Source of the DNA: Scolanthus callimorphus
Taxonomy: Eukaryota; Cnidaria; Anthozoa; Actiniaria; Edwardsiidae
Direction of reading: 5' to 3'
Assembly: GCA_033964015.1 (NCBI GenBank)
Contig: CM066914.1
Location: forward strand, 17,377,637-17,441,636
Length of the DNA: 64,000 nucleotides
Shown here: positions 44,158-56,075 of the stretch, in pieces
Layout of the letters: each line of letters starts with the position of its first letter
Numbering within the stretch: the first letter of the stretch is position 1
Made by a program: the position numbers and the translations under genes
Notes under the pieces: model-generated
What the model saw: only the letters and a program-made list of their open reading frames with translations
Databases searched by the model: none
Told to the model about the DNA's origin: nothing

Positions 44158-46798
44158 GATGCTGGCTCATTATCGCTATTATTAGCATTATTATTATCTG
44201 ACCTGCCAGTGTTTTTACAAGGTATCGTAAATGCTCGCAGAATCGCCTGGAAGCTAATTGGATTTTGAGAGTCGGAAGGGCGGGATCGATGCAAGATTAT
44301 TCGAAAATCTGTTAACATCTGTTGTTGTCTTGGCGATAACCTATTCCGAGAAACCATTTGCTTGAAAGTCAAAGATATGAGATTGTGGGAGGCGCTAGGC
44401 ATTCGCGTATTTTACGATACTGCCAAGCCTTGACATGCGGAAAGATGCCATCCGGAAATACCACCTCGTGTCCTCTTCGCCGGAGCATGTTCCCAAGATG
44501 GCCAAGTGTCTATAAAATTATTATTTATGAAGTCTATTCAAGAAGGAAAGACCAAGCCGATGAGGCATGCACAGCTCGAGAGAAACCTGAAACAGCTGTA
44601 AGGTTGGCACAAACAGACGATTATACGGGAAGGAATGGCATTTATCAACGTTAATGAAGACCAATGAGGGTTTTTTTTACATCACAAGGCAATATGCCAC
44701 GAAGTTTTGCACCAACGTGAATCTCTTGGACACATCAGAAGGCGAGATACCACGATTACCAACTTAAACCAATCTTTGCCAAAACGCTTGGACCGGTCAA
44801 AACAGATGCCCATTTTCACAAGCTATTTTAGACGAGCACTACAGAATTTTTGCCCCCCTTCCCTTTCAATGTTGATATCAGTGAGATGAATTGTCTCGGC
44901 AAATAGTGAAGCCTGCTATCTGATCGTTTAAAATATGTACCAACATTGAGTGGGGGAGGGGAGGGGTAACAAAGTTTGAGGACAATCCCGGGATCACTAA
45001 ACCGACGAGAAAATACAGAGTTATCAAAAACGGTCCAAACCTTTTTGGCAAAGATTGCTGCTACTTTCTGTAGAAGTTTTATTGGGACTTTGAGAAGGCG
45101 AGTTGACTTAGTCAAGCTTTTCAACTTTTTGCCATTCTAAGAGGACGAGATGCCTTGATATTTGTAGGGCGGGGGCGCTAGATTTATGCTTATGTTTGAA
45201 AGCAATGTGTTAATGATATAATGAATGAATGACTGTAGAGTGGCTCACCGTAAAACCGCAGCAAGAAAAAAGTTGATTGTGTTGATGTTTTGCCTTTTTA
45301 TACGACTCGTTACCAAATCACTTGTGACTTCATGTGTTTCCATTGATGGCTAGCACTATAAGAAAGTCAGTATTTGTTGAAAACTCACACAAGCAAGGGC
45401 ACGTACAGGCAAAAGACCACATCACATTTATTAATAAGAAATAAGAATTCCTCTTTTTCCTAAAACGATTTGCCACACCTCTACTTTTTATTTCGTAAGA
45501 CTATAGTTTTCCGCCACGAAACACGTTTCTAGCGGGATTCTATATCACGTTTTTGAGCTAAGGTAATAAGGACATCCACCGCGAGGATGCGAATGGCCTT
45601 TATCACTGTATGGGTTGCTACGCGACCGCGAAATTCAATGTGGCGATGGACAGTCAAATGACGTTGATTGCTGGAGGCTTCTACAGTGGACATTGTTGCA
45701 ATACACCAACATAGTTGCAATTTATCCTGTTTCCTACCCTGATTTCTTTCTCAATCCAAGAAAAATCGCCCATCGTAAACTTTCCGGGACGCGCCACTAT
45801 AAACAATTCGAGCAGCTTCCCTGTAATTCAGTACAAGTTCCTCTTGACTGCGAGAGGGACGCGCGAGTATAGAGCTTCAAAATGTATATTTATTTACAAA
45901 ATGATAATTTACGAGGCTTTTGGTCATTTACGAGGCTTTTAAAACAAGCACATGAAAAGCAAACTGGTATCTCTCATTTTATATCTTCTCTTTTTCCTCT
46001 CGCCTATTTCTTTAGGTTTCGCTGTCTGTCTTCTGGTCTTACTCCTGTAATCACTGAATAACCCAGCTGAGAGTTGCACCCAGTCGCTGCACTAGCTCTG
46101 GTACACCACTGGATGTTTATTTTACTGCGGTATTGTCTTTCTACGCAATTAGACCTCCTAAAACGTTTATGTTCGCGCATTTTATTTGCTACTTTACTTT
46201 TTAGCAGCTTTGTACAGACCGTGTAAAAATTATGGAAGGGAAGGTAGCAAATGAGAAACAACTGCATGTAGCCGAATACAATTTTCAAAGGAAAAAATCA
46301 CCAAATGTTATTGCCGCTTTGGCTACATGATTAGTTCATTATGGCTTGTTTGACGCCAAAAAATAAACAAAGCCATTTCAGTGTTTTCAAAAGCGCAGCG
46401 TATAAAATCGACGAAAAGTCCAGTTTCGAATTCTCAGTCATGCTCAATCGCTGAATAGGCATCAACGGCGCATAAAAACAGTTAAGTACGAACCGACGAG
46501 GACTTATGAAGCTTGAATTAAGACAAATTCGCAACTATCTCGGCTTCAAATTGAGGCTCCTACTGTATTTATGCATCGTGAATGCCTATACTAATTAGTG
46601 GTAGAGTAGATCTCGAAAACGTACTCTTGGTCGCAATTTTGTTTTTGTTTTCTCGGTCAAAGGGTCTGAGACGAAATTTAAAAACCACAGGCAGCCCGGT
46701 GCAGATACGTGAACCTGCGCGAGAAAACTGAATCACAATTACAGTCAAGACGGGTTAGGTGTGATCCTCTAGAGTCGATAATTTGATTCATAATGGAG
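44158..46798. other. TRAF 3' flank, no gene recognised
   Basis: It probably starts with the TRAF 3' UTR. An ATTATTAGCATTATTATTAT run lies at 44177-44196. A diverged inverted segment is visible between 44755-44875 and 44895-45070 (for example TTGCCAAAACGCTTGG near 44775, related inversely to CCAAACCTTTTTGGCAA near 45050). No protein domain is seen. Confidence 0.55.
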
Positions 46799-47187
46799 AG
46801 TTTGCAGGTGTTGCGTGACATTTTGAATCTTGATCCTAACAAAATGAAAATACCATATTTGAAAAGAGCTTGCCGAAATTAGAAACAGCCGAAAATTTGA
46901 GTTGATTTGGATAAATATTAGCAAAGTTATTGGCGCCCTTAGTAGGCTGTCTCTCTATACGTTTAATGTCTTGGTGCCGGTGGGCAACTTGGTGCCGGTG
47001 GGCAACTGTTGCCCACCACCATTAAACCTATAGGAAAACAACCAACTTCGACGCTCATAACTTCTGTGTTATTTGTCGAAATCACCTCAAATTTGAGGAT
47101 GTCACACATTTCGATGAGCTCTTTTCAAATATGGTGTTTTTATTTTGCTAGGATCAAATTCAAAATGTAACGCAACACCTGCAAACT
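46799..47187. repeat. Inverted repeat at the visible start of copy 2
   Basis: The left arm 46799-46868 (GTTTGCAGGTGTTGCGTGAC...) is the inverse of 47118-47187 (to GCAACACCTGCAAAC). In copy 1 only the right arm is visible (169-245); the window begins inside the element. The centre has a GGTGCCGGTGGGCAAC motif, tandemly duplicated in copy 2. Confidence 0.75.
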
Positions 47188-48640
47188 CCCCATTCAATAC
47201 AAATTCAGCATTGAACGATCAAGAGCATGAGAGCGTAAATGAACATAGTGAATGTCTAAACCATTTTATACTATACCACCACCGAAACATCATCGCATTT
47301 CTCAAAATGACCACAGAGTATCGAGGTATCGCCCAACGCGATGAGTCATAGACCAATTCACCGATCCCGCATTCATTGTTATACCCCTAATTACTGTTGC
47401 TACGTCGGACAAGCCAAACTTTATCTTTGGCATACAGCGCGAAAAAGACACCGATTGCAGGGAGGGGTTAGAAGTTGTTGCATGCAATTTGGATTTTATA
47501 TTTTTATCTTGAAAAGCTGAATAATTATTGAAAAATCTTCGATATTCAAGTTTGTTGCTCGGACATTTTTAATTCCGCAGGGAAAACTTCCTATTGTTTG
47601 CTATGAGTGGGCGGAGCTATCGTCAAAATAGGAATCGGTCTATCCGGATCAGCTGCGGAGTTCCCAAGCGGGTTACTTCCGGATCAGCTGTCTTTACCAA
47701 GGGGATCAACGTGGGCCGTATCTGCTTCTGAGCAGGCAGTGACCGCGTTACCTCTCTGGCGCAAATTGGTCCCTATCCCTATCTGGGGCATGTGTTTTGA
47801 CCTGCTCCCTTAGTTTCCGCGGCGAAGGCTAACCAGCTGTTGTTTTGCATTTCTTTCGTATGACTTGGAGGCTTGCAGTTGGTTAAATGCAAGTCTCTAT
47901 TCCATCAGGCGCGTCTTTAAGCCCATCAAGCCCGGGAATTGGCTCCACATAAACTTACTTTTTACATGGGGGTTTGGTTACCATATGTCAACAAATTTTG
48001 ACAGCGGGCTCAAAGGGGCTCTCGCACACTTAGATTCGTCCACCATGGAAACCGTGAAAACACATGTGCATTTGCCCGTCGGTAGTAATCAAAATAATCC
48101 CCCAGATTAATAGAAAAAAAAAAATTTCAAGTGTTAGACAAATGCAATTCTAGGTTGTTTTACCTGTTATCAAAAGGATGGAATTGAATTGCGATTAGAG
48201 CTATTTTCTTGTCAGAGAAGTGGCCAGCAAGCGTGCCTAGCTACGCCCATCAATTTTATGGGAAAATGTATTTCTAAGAAAAATGCACTTTTCTGATGCT
48301 AATGGGACGTCCTAATATAGGATATTTTAACTTGGTACTTTTGCTCATACTAAGCAAGCATCAAGCACGTGAACGGGATTACAAATTCAGGGTAAACCTG
48401 ATCAAAGTTCGAATTCGTAAAATTTACTTTTAACTAAAGTATACAGGTTCTGAGCCAAGCCAATTTGAACCACTAAGCTAATGTTAACATATCTTTACTC
48501 CTTCACCATAGTGCAGAGGCCGGGTCAAGAATTTAAGGAATTCCCAGTTATGTAATTGAAAAAAATTGTCACGATATTAAAGCGGTGAATATATGGAAAT
48601 CTTTGGTCATGGTGATCGGGGAGGCATCCACGCCTATTTC

Positions 48641-48938
48641 AGGTTTAGTATCACCCAACTAGTGGTCTATTGCCAATGCTGCATTCTGATTGGCTACGCT
48701 ACTAAGGGACTATTATCAATAGACCTCTAGTAGCGAAAGCGCCGATTTTGAACATGAAAACAATGGCGGCCGCTTCTCGTTTTGTCGAGGTTTCGGGTGA
48801 TTTTTTAACACAATTTTTCACTTTTTTGTCCAACTAGTTGGGTGATACTAAAACATCGCCCTCAAGGGCAACGGGTCAATAGCCCATTCGGCCTGCGGCC
48901 TCATGGGCTATTGACCCGTTGGTCGAATTGTTAAATAG
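48641..48938. mobile_element. MITE with TTTAGTATCACCCAACTAG ends, copy 2 only
   Basis: Inverted repeats are TTTAGTATCACCCAACTAG near 48644 and its inverse ending near 48853, followed by a tail with its own hairpin (CGGGTCAATAGCCCAT inverted at ATGGGCTATTGACCCG). Copy 1 near 1700 lacks it. It resembles the element at 6443-6705. Confidence 0.72.
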
Positions 48939-49223
48939 TTCCACCGTCACAACTGTCTGTTGTAGCCCGCGGTGCATCATGGGAGAAACTAAGAACGAAA
49001 TTTTCGTGTTATTCCAGTAGAACATTTATTGTGAGCGATGTATCGTAGAATCATTTGGCATAAGCAGGGTGATAATATAACAATAGAGTTGATGTTCGCG
49101 GGTGTAAATATGTTTTGGGCCCGACTCAGGCTCATTTTAGCCCGAGCGCAGCGGGGTTAAAATGAGCACTGAGAAGAGCCTAAAACATATTTACATCCAA
49201 GAACATCAACTACAACACTGTTA

Positions 49224-49486
49224 AAAGTAAAAAAGTAAAAGTAAGGAACTTTATTAACGTCTCAAATGTAATTAGCCGTGCACGAGTGCATTACTAATTG
49301 GGAGACGGTGCACACCTTACCCCCTTTCTCTATCAGAGCTCCAGGTGAAAGGAATTTAAAGCTATAAGCAAGCTACTCGGAACAGAGAAAAGTCGATACG
49401 GTTGGTCGATCCGGGTTCGAACTCAGGACCGTACGCACAGTGTGCCGTGCACAAACACACTGCGCGACCTAGCCGTATCTAAAAGT
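49224..49486 (-). mobile_element. tRNA-derived SINE, copy 2 only
   Basis: Read on the minus strand, an 85-nt tRNA-like head (49479-49395) has pairing ends GATACGG and CCGTATC and a B-box-like GTTCGAACCC. A body follows, then a TTACTTTTACTTTTTTAC tail near 49225-49240. A 5-bp target duplication TGTTA flanks it (49219-49223 and 49487-49491). Copy 1 near 2310 is the empty site. Expected promoter: internal pol III A and B boxes. Confidence 0.8.
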
Positions 49487-49670
49487 TGTTATAACTCAGG
49501 AGAGCATTGAGCACAAAAACAAGAATTTGTGGCGACCATCATAACGCCGATTGACTCGCGCGGGCTCTAATATATTAGAAACCGCCAAAATGTTCATTAG
49601 AGCCCGGATAATATGGTATTTATTCTTAGAACCGGAGTCCATGTACAACAGACAGTTGTGATCTTTATGA

Positions 49671-50057
49671 TCCGGGGGGGGGGGGACTCCCATATTTTTT
49701 GGCCGGGGATGATCGTCATATCTTTTAGGGGTTAAAATCACGTTGGTTTGGTCTCTTTTAGGGGTGATCTTGATCTTCAATAAATTTTAGGCAAATTAGT
49801 ATCTTTTAGGGCCGAAACTGTGTCCAAATTGCTTTTTCTCATGATGGTGCTTCTAAAAACCGTGTAAGAAAGAGAGATTATTCGATGAGAAGACGATGAA
49901 TTAGAAACAAACACGGAAATGTCTTCATGGGTACTTTTCCCCTGTTACCTGTGTCCTTCGCGCCTACTTGGCACATAAGACCTCATCTTTTAGGGTAATA
50001 ATTTGTTTGGTATCTTTTAGGGGTGAAACTGAAAATTTCCGACGATCATCCCCCGGG
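49671..50057. mobile_element. hAT-type MITE, 387 bp, copy 2 only
   Basis: The ends are TCCGGGGGGGG and CCCCCGGG with inverted GATGATCGTC/GACGATCATC just inside. The target duplication CTTYATGA lies at 49663-49670 and 50058-50065; copy 1 near 2515 has a single CTTCATGA. The motif ATCTTTTAGGG is repeated internally. No ORF of note. Confidence 0.8.
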
Positions 50058-50864
50058 CTTCATGACCTTTTTTTTAAAATAGGTGTCTGACCCCGTGACG
50101 TGAAAACTCTTTAGGATGGCATACATATGACGACGATGCATGCCTTGTGCAAATGGACGAATCCAGTAAAAAGTGCGTGTGCTGAATCCTGGTAGTTGTG
50201 ACGTTAAATGTCTCTGGCATTTCTAAACTCATAAGGGCGCGCGCTCTTATAGCTGGAAAAATAGTACATTAGGGCTGGTCTGCACGCAAGCGAAGGACGC
50301 AATCTCAACGCAAGTGTGAATCAGCGCTGCAAGCACAAGGTTGCTTGCACTTGCGTTCGCATGACTCACACTAGACGCAAGTACAAGCGCAAGAAAAAGG
50401 AAGCGCAACGTCTTAATGTGTAAACAAGCCCTTAGATATCCTTACTCTTGTGTAAACTAGCCCTTAACTTCGTTCAACTCTCAAAGCTTCATCAAGCTTC
50501 ATAGTTCGCCTTTCCCATGCCACGGCAGCGACTCTACGTGCGTCGTTCTGTTTTATCACATGTTATCAGATTGCGCACGCTGATACAACAGATTGTTTTT
50601 GTGTGTTTGCTTGCTTAGTTTCCCGCTCACCAGCTCTTGTTGCATTTCACTTTTTGAACCGCGATTATTCCACAGCTTGTCACTAACGCGAACAATAACC
50701 GTAACAGATTTAAGCCCACTCTATGGTTTGTTACAACGGATACGTAATTTATAAGTCGACGATGCCAGAGACGATTCATCCCGCAAATGATGTCTGAAAC
50801 CATAGTGTGTGCCCATAGTCAAATCAGGAAACTAGAGTTTAAAATCTTCACGTTGTCGCCCGAA

Positions 50865-51311
50865 TCAGATGGTGCGATGATTCATTTGGAAGGTTACAAG
50901 TGTGCAATCTCTGAAGACCAAACGCACGAGGTTTTGTACAAACCGAACCACGGCGGATCTTAATTGCTTGACAAGGAGAGCGGAATTATATCTACTCCGA
51001 CTACTGTAGTGCTGCCGTGCCGGGACGACCTGCACTCGATTGTTACGGAAGTCTGCCACGCATATACTGCTATCAGGAGTGAGGGCTAATCCATGAGGGT
51101 CATTGAGCTGTCCATCCCCCTCACCCTTGCTACCGAACTTGGCCAAATATCGGCCGTCGCTACTGAAGATTTGTATGCGGTGATTATCTCTGTCTGCTAC
51201 TATGATACTGCCATTCTGCATGACGGCAACGCCTGTGGGCCGCAACAATTCGCCGTCTTGGCTTCCTTTTCGCCCGAAATTAAACAGGAATCGACCACGG
51301 CTATCAAACAC
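50865..51311 (-). CDS. TRIM-NHL copy 2 exon 12 with frameshifted, extended C-terminus
   Basis: The exon is identical in protein to copy 1 through NNRVQVVP. One G fewer in the plus-strand run near 51020 then opens a different frame that continues for about 52 more residues, starting ARQHYSSRSRYNS, before its stop at 50865. The extension shows no NHL or other domain. Copy 1's shorter tail looks more family-like, so I infer that copy 2 lost a base, but a sequencing error at a homopolymer is possible. Confidence 0.85.
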   Translation of the reverse strand: MFDSRGRFLFNFGRKGSQDGELLRPTGVAVMQNGSIIVADRDNHRIQIFSSDGRYLAKFGSKGEGDGQLNDPHGLALTPDSSICVADFRNNRVQVVPARQHYSSRSRYNSALLVKQLRSAVVRFVQNLVRLVFRDCTLVTFQMNHRTI

Positions 51312-54300
51312 CTAGGGAAATGGAAGTGCAAGACTGGTTAGCGCAATGATCAAGCGGAATTGAGGTACCGTGGCCCGGGGTGACAATCCCTAAAATACAC
51401 GGGGACGATCCTCCTATCCCAAAGTATACTTTGACCACACACAATAGACAAAATTGGCTAACGGTGTTTACATCTTGTTACCACTCAATTCACATCATGT
51501 GATGATTGCTTTGGGCTGATACTTTTGTTAGTTCTGCACATACACTCGTGCACTCGGTCAAGTGAGAAAAATTTGACAATTGTAACCAATCATCACATGA
51601 TCTGAATTGGGTGGCAACAAGATATAAACACCGTTAGCCGATTTGGTCTATTAATTTGCTATTTCTAAGGGGTACGTTTGTCGTGGACCACGCCCAGTTT
51701 ACTATCCCTCAAGGTTGTAAATTAATCGATCGATGCGACTGGCGTACAATGGCGTAGACCAGTAGGTCGGGACCTATAGATATAGCGGTTCGAAGTACTT
51801 CCTTTGCGATATTCTAGGTCGGGCCTAGGAATTTGTTCAGCTCCACCCACCTCTCTAAAAACTGGCTGCACCTCTGTGGTATAAACTGCGAGGCAGTCTC
51901 TACTTTGGGCTTACAAGTGCACGCTGTATTAAATATTGTGTACCTGTATCCTATGGCTGTGCATGTCGGACACTATGATATGACCCTGAGGGTTAACCGC
52001 AACGTAACAAGGATAACTCAGCTCGCCATTGCCATCGCCAAAGGAACCAAACTTGAACGACTGACCTGAAATGAAAGAATCGAAAAAAACAGTTCAAGAA
52101 TTAACGCGTCAAAAGCAAAGTGAAAATGCAGAATAATCATTTCTAATTGACAAGGATTATGCTTAGTTAAGCATGAAATTAAAAACCAAAATATGAGCTT
52201 AATTTCAAATGCACATCTTCATGAAACACTTTAACCTAGCGACAACAATTTAGCAAGGCCGCAGTTCTTTTCTGCTTTTCTGGAGTCATTTGGATTGTTT
52301 TGAAGTAGTTTTTTCCTTGCTGTCTGCTTTTGGTAATCTTAAGACATCTGTTTATCTGTTTACCGGACTTGTTGTCAGGGAGCAGACAAAAAGAAAAAAC
52401 CCGCTTTGCTTCAACCATCGCCACAGTAAAGGTCTGATAGTGGATTCTCAATGAGGAAGACCTCCCGATCAATGCCTGGTAGTTCGTCTGGTCGATTTGT
52501 GGTATAGGTCTCGAGTTAAGGGGATGTTTTAATCCTAGCAAAAAAACCACAGGGTACCCGAGTCTGATTTTTGCCAAAATTTGAATAAAACACGCTTATT
52601 GTTTCAAATACTTTGCAAAAGTAAAAGATAAAGGAGTTTCGACTTACACTTCTTCTATTGTGACTTCTGCCGTGTTTTTGGTGAATTTTTCATTAATTTT
52701 GAAAGGATTAAAAAAGAAATCTTTCGTCTGATACTTAAATGGCAATGATGGGTTGGCAGACAATCAATGTAAAGCGGTTCAACGTAAATTGTCTGAAATA
52801 CAAACAACCCTGAGCCTCGTTTCTGTGTACACGAAGGCAAGGCTCGTAGATGGCGGCGCCAATGGTCACGCCATTGTTTGGATGTAAGTATATAATAATA
52901 ATTTGTTTCTAATTAAATTTGCTTGTTAAAAGATATATTTCTATGATATTTAAGTAAATCTCTTGAAACAGCTGGACTACCGAATAATTCATATTCGGTA
53001 ATGTCTCTTTTTGGAAACGAAGTGATAGTTGTGTCGAAGCCCACCGCGGGTAAAATAACATTTCCCTCGATTTACGGACGTTCGCCAAAGAAGGGACCGC
53101 AAGCAGTCTTTGTTACTAAGCCGTATAGCTGATGTTCGCGGGGCGCGTAAATATGTTTTGGGCCCTGAGCGCAGCGAGTGATTCGATGTGTGATTTGAGT
53201 AATTGCAGATCTAAGGACACGTCACTGTTGAAAAAGAGAGGGAGGGCTATCATTTGTTATTAGGACAGAGGACGCCATACACCTGCGGATTTAGTGGATC
53301 AGAGGTCATAGCCCGCTTGGTAATGTGTTGCACATGCACTTGTTGTAACAACTAGTACTGAAAGCGTCTTCTAAATCCGCCATCCTTCGCTGAAATGTTT
53401 CCTCTTACGATGCGCCTGACTCTGAGAGCCTGTGAGTACATAATAGAAGTAAATGTGTGGCGAGGCTGGCATGATCCTGGTGACAGATATTTGCGCGCAT
53501 CAGTAGGTTTTACATAGAGGTCTGTATAAACCGCGCCATTGCTCTTGAAACCTTTAATTTAAAAATATCCAAGAATTCTACCTTGTTATCTATTCTGCTC
53601 GTGCAGTGGCATTATACGAAATAAACCATGAATGGAATGAAGCGTCATCGCCAACCCACCCACCTACCACCCAAGTCATCAATCTAGCTTATGACCTCTA
53701 GACCGCTCTCTAGGAGCATTTCCGATGCGGTATAAAGAACGTAACTGTCAAGAACTGGTGATAATACCCCACCCGTAGGAATATCCTTGGCAGCTTTGTA
53801 CCACTTCCCCTGATACTGAAACCTATTATCGTGGTAGTTCATCTCTAATCAAGTCACTCAATATGACTGGTACTCTGCAGACCACTGCGGTCTACATTGT
53901 AACATTTAGCATGACGTGTCACAATGCCGTGATGGCTAATTCATGCAATGCAAAAGGCCTGGCGTGTTCGATAAGAGACGAGCTTTGCATTTTAATCAGG
54001 GTATCTGTGCTTTCCCTCACGAGATCCGAACAGTAGTCGTGTTGAAGGTCTTGAGTATTTTCGACATGATGAACTTGTCTGCTACGACTGAACGGGCCGT
54101 TTCTTTGAGCAGTAACAAAGCCGTATCGGAGGCTTTACTTCCGGCACCAGTTCTTCCTTTTTTAACTTGTGGTTCTTAATTAAATTCAGCTTTATTCCCC
54201 GCACATTTGTAGACTGAAACTCACTCTCTCAAATCTCGGTAAATATTGCTTTAGCTACCGACGGGGACAACCAATTCCGTCAACACTTAATTACAATGTA

Positions 54301-56043
54301 ATTACCGCTGACCGTCTGCAATGCACATATATCTTCGAGGTAGCATCCACAAATTTAGTGATTAAGTGAAGTGACTCCACCCGCGCTTGTAACACCCAAC
54401 ACTGCTTACCGTTCCTTCTCCAAAACGAAACACTTAACTCAATGATTTTCGCACCTGCACTCAAGAGATCATTGATCTCTGTCGCGCAGGCGTGCAAAAT
54501 CTTCTGAATCCCGAGGCGTTGTGTAACCGCCGAGCTCTACCTTTAACTGCCTCATTCACCACGAGTTCCCTTTTTAACACGACCTCACAAGCGGCATCGC
54601 TTTTTAAAATCGTGTTTAAATAACGTTATTAATATTATTATTAATACTGATATATTCTTGTATCCATTTTGAGACCTTTCGTACCTCCCTGAGTTATGTT
54701 GGGCTTTCTCTTAGCGGGAATGACAGTGTCCGCAAACTCCATTGCTAGTCTTCAAGAGTCTTTTACAAACAAATCACCTGTGTATCTATAATCAAAGAAT
54801 CGCTTTCTTGGATTTGAGTTGACCTTCTAATAACGGGGCGACGTAAATATCGGCGAATAGTCACCGAGACAAAGTCAATAAATGATATCAGACAGTGGGC
54901 ATGCGCAGTGTCTGGAGTTAGCATAAGCGTTTTCTTGAGTTTTAGCCGTGTTAGTTTAACAAACGCTGCGATATATTCAATTATGAAAAATATTTCAACA
55001 AAAGAACGTGTTTCCAAGGCAAAGACAACCAATTGACATTTGAGCTGAGTTTATTTAGCACTCATGCATGGGCATGCGCAGTAGACAATTTTGAAGTTAG
55101 CGCTTCTTTTCTTGAATCGTAGTCAGTTGTACTGTCAAGTAAAAGTAAGAAATGTAAAAGAATGAAAAAAATTCGAGTGATTAAACGTTCTTTTACGATA
55201 ATTTTCTCAAATTAGACTTGGGTACCCTGTGGTTTTTTCGCCTATATAAAAACATCCCCTTAACTCGAAACCTATACCACAAATCGACCAGACGAACTAC
55301 CAGGCATTGATCTGAAGGTCATTCTCTACAAGAATCCAGCGCCAAACCTTACTGTGGTGATGGTTGAAGCAAATCGCCCTCTGCTCCCTGACTAGTCGGG
55401 AAGCAAGTACTGCTGGCATGAACATTTGACCTCCACCTGAACTTTTTTTAAATGAGGTTTCAAAAAATCGAATGTGACGTCATATGAAACCTAAGAATTA
55501 TCGCCTAGAAATTGTTGACGATGCAAGGATCAAGCGATCCTACAAAAATAGGTATTTTTAGGGTAATTGTTTTTTAAATTTCTGTTGGAAGGTTTTTTAG
55601 GGGTCATTTTCAGCCTTCCCGACAGTCCTCCTTTTGGGATCCTGGAGATACCACCATTTATACCACGCCACAGAAAATACAGCCAATCAGAATGCAGGAA
55701 TGGCGTTGTATATTCGCCTGAAGGCTCGTGTGTATGCCAGAAAATTATACTAGTGACGCGTGGGATATTCTGCAGTATGCCACTCGAAGGCATTGTATAA
55801 CTAGTATTAGTCAAATCACACTAGTGGTCTATTATCAATGCTGCGTTCTGATTGGTTGAGCTACTAGTAGGCTATAAGTTATGCCTACTAGTACTACTAG
55901 TAGCGAAAAGTGTCGGATTTGAAAGCCAGAAAATGTCAAATGACCAGAACAAAAACATTTTTTGGCAATACAAATTGACCTACTAGTGTGATTTGACTAA
56001 AACAATTATTCCTCTCGCCCTCATGGCCTCTGAGTCAATAGCC

Positions 56044-56075
<32 letters not shown>

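Noticed and set aside
55260..55393. 43-codon frame in the right arm of the 3 kb element, ending RPLLPD
   Set aside because: Bounded upstream by an in-frame TAA without an acceptor; the inverted left-arm copy is broken. Too weak to call an exon.
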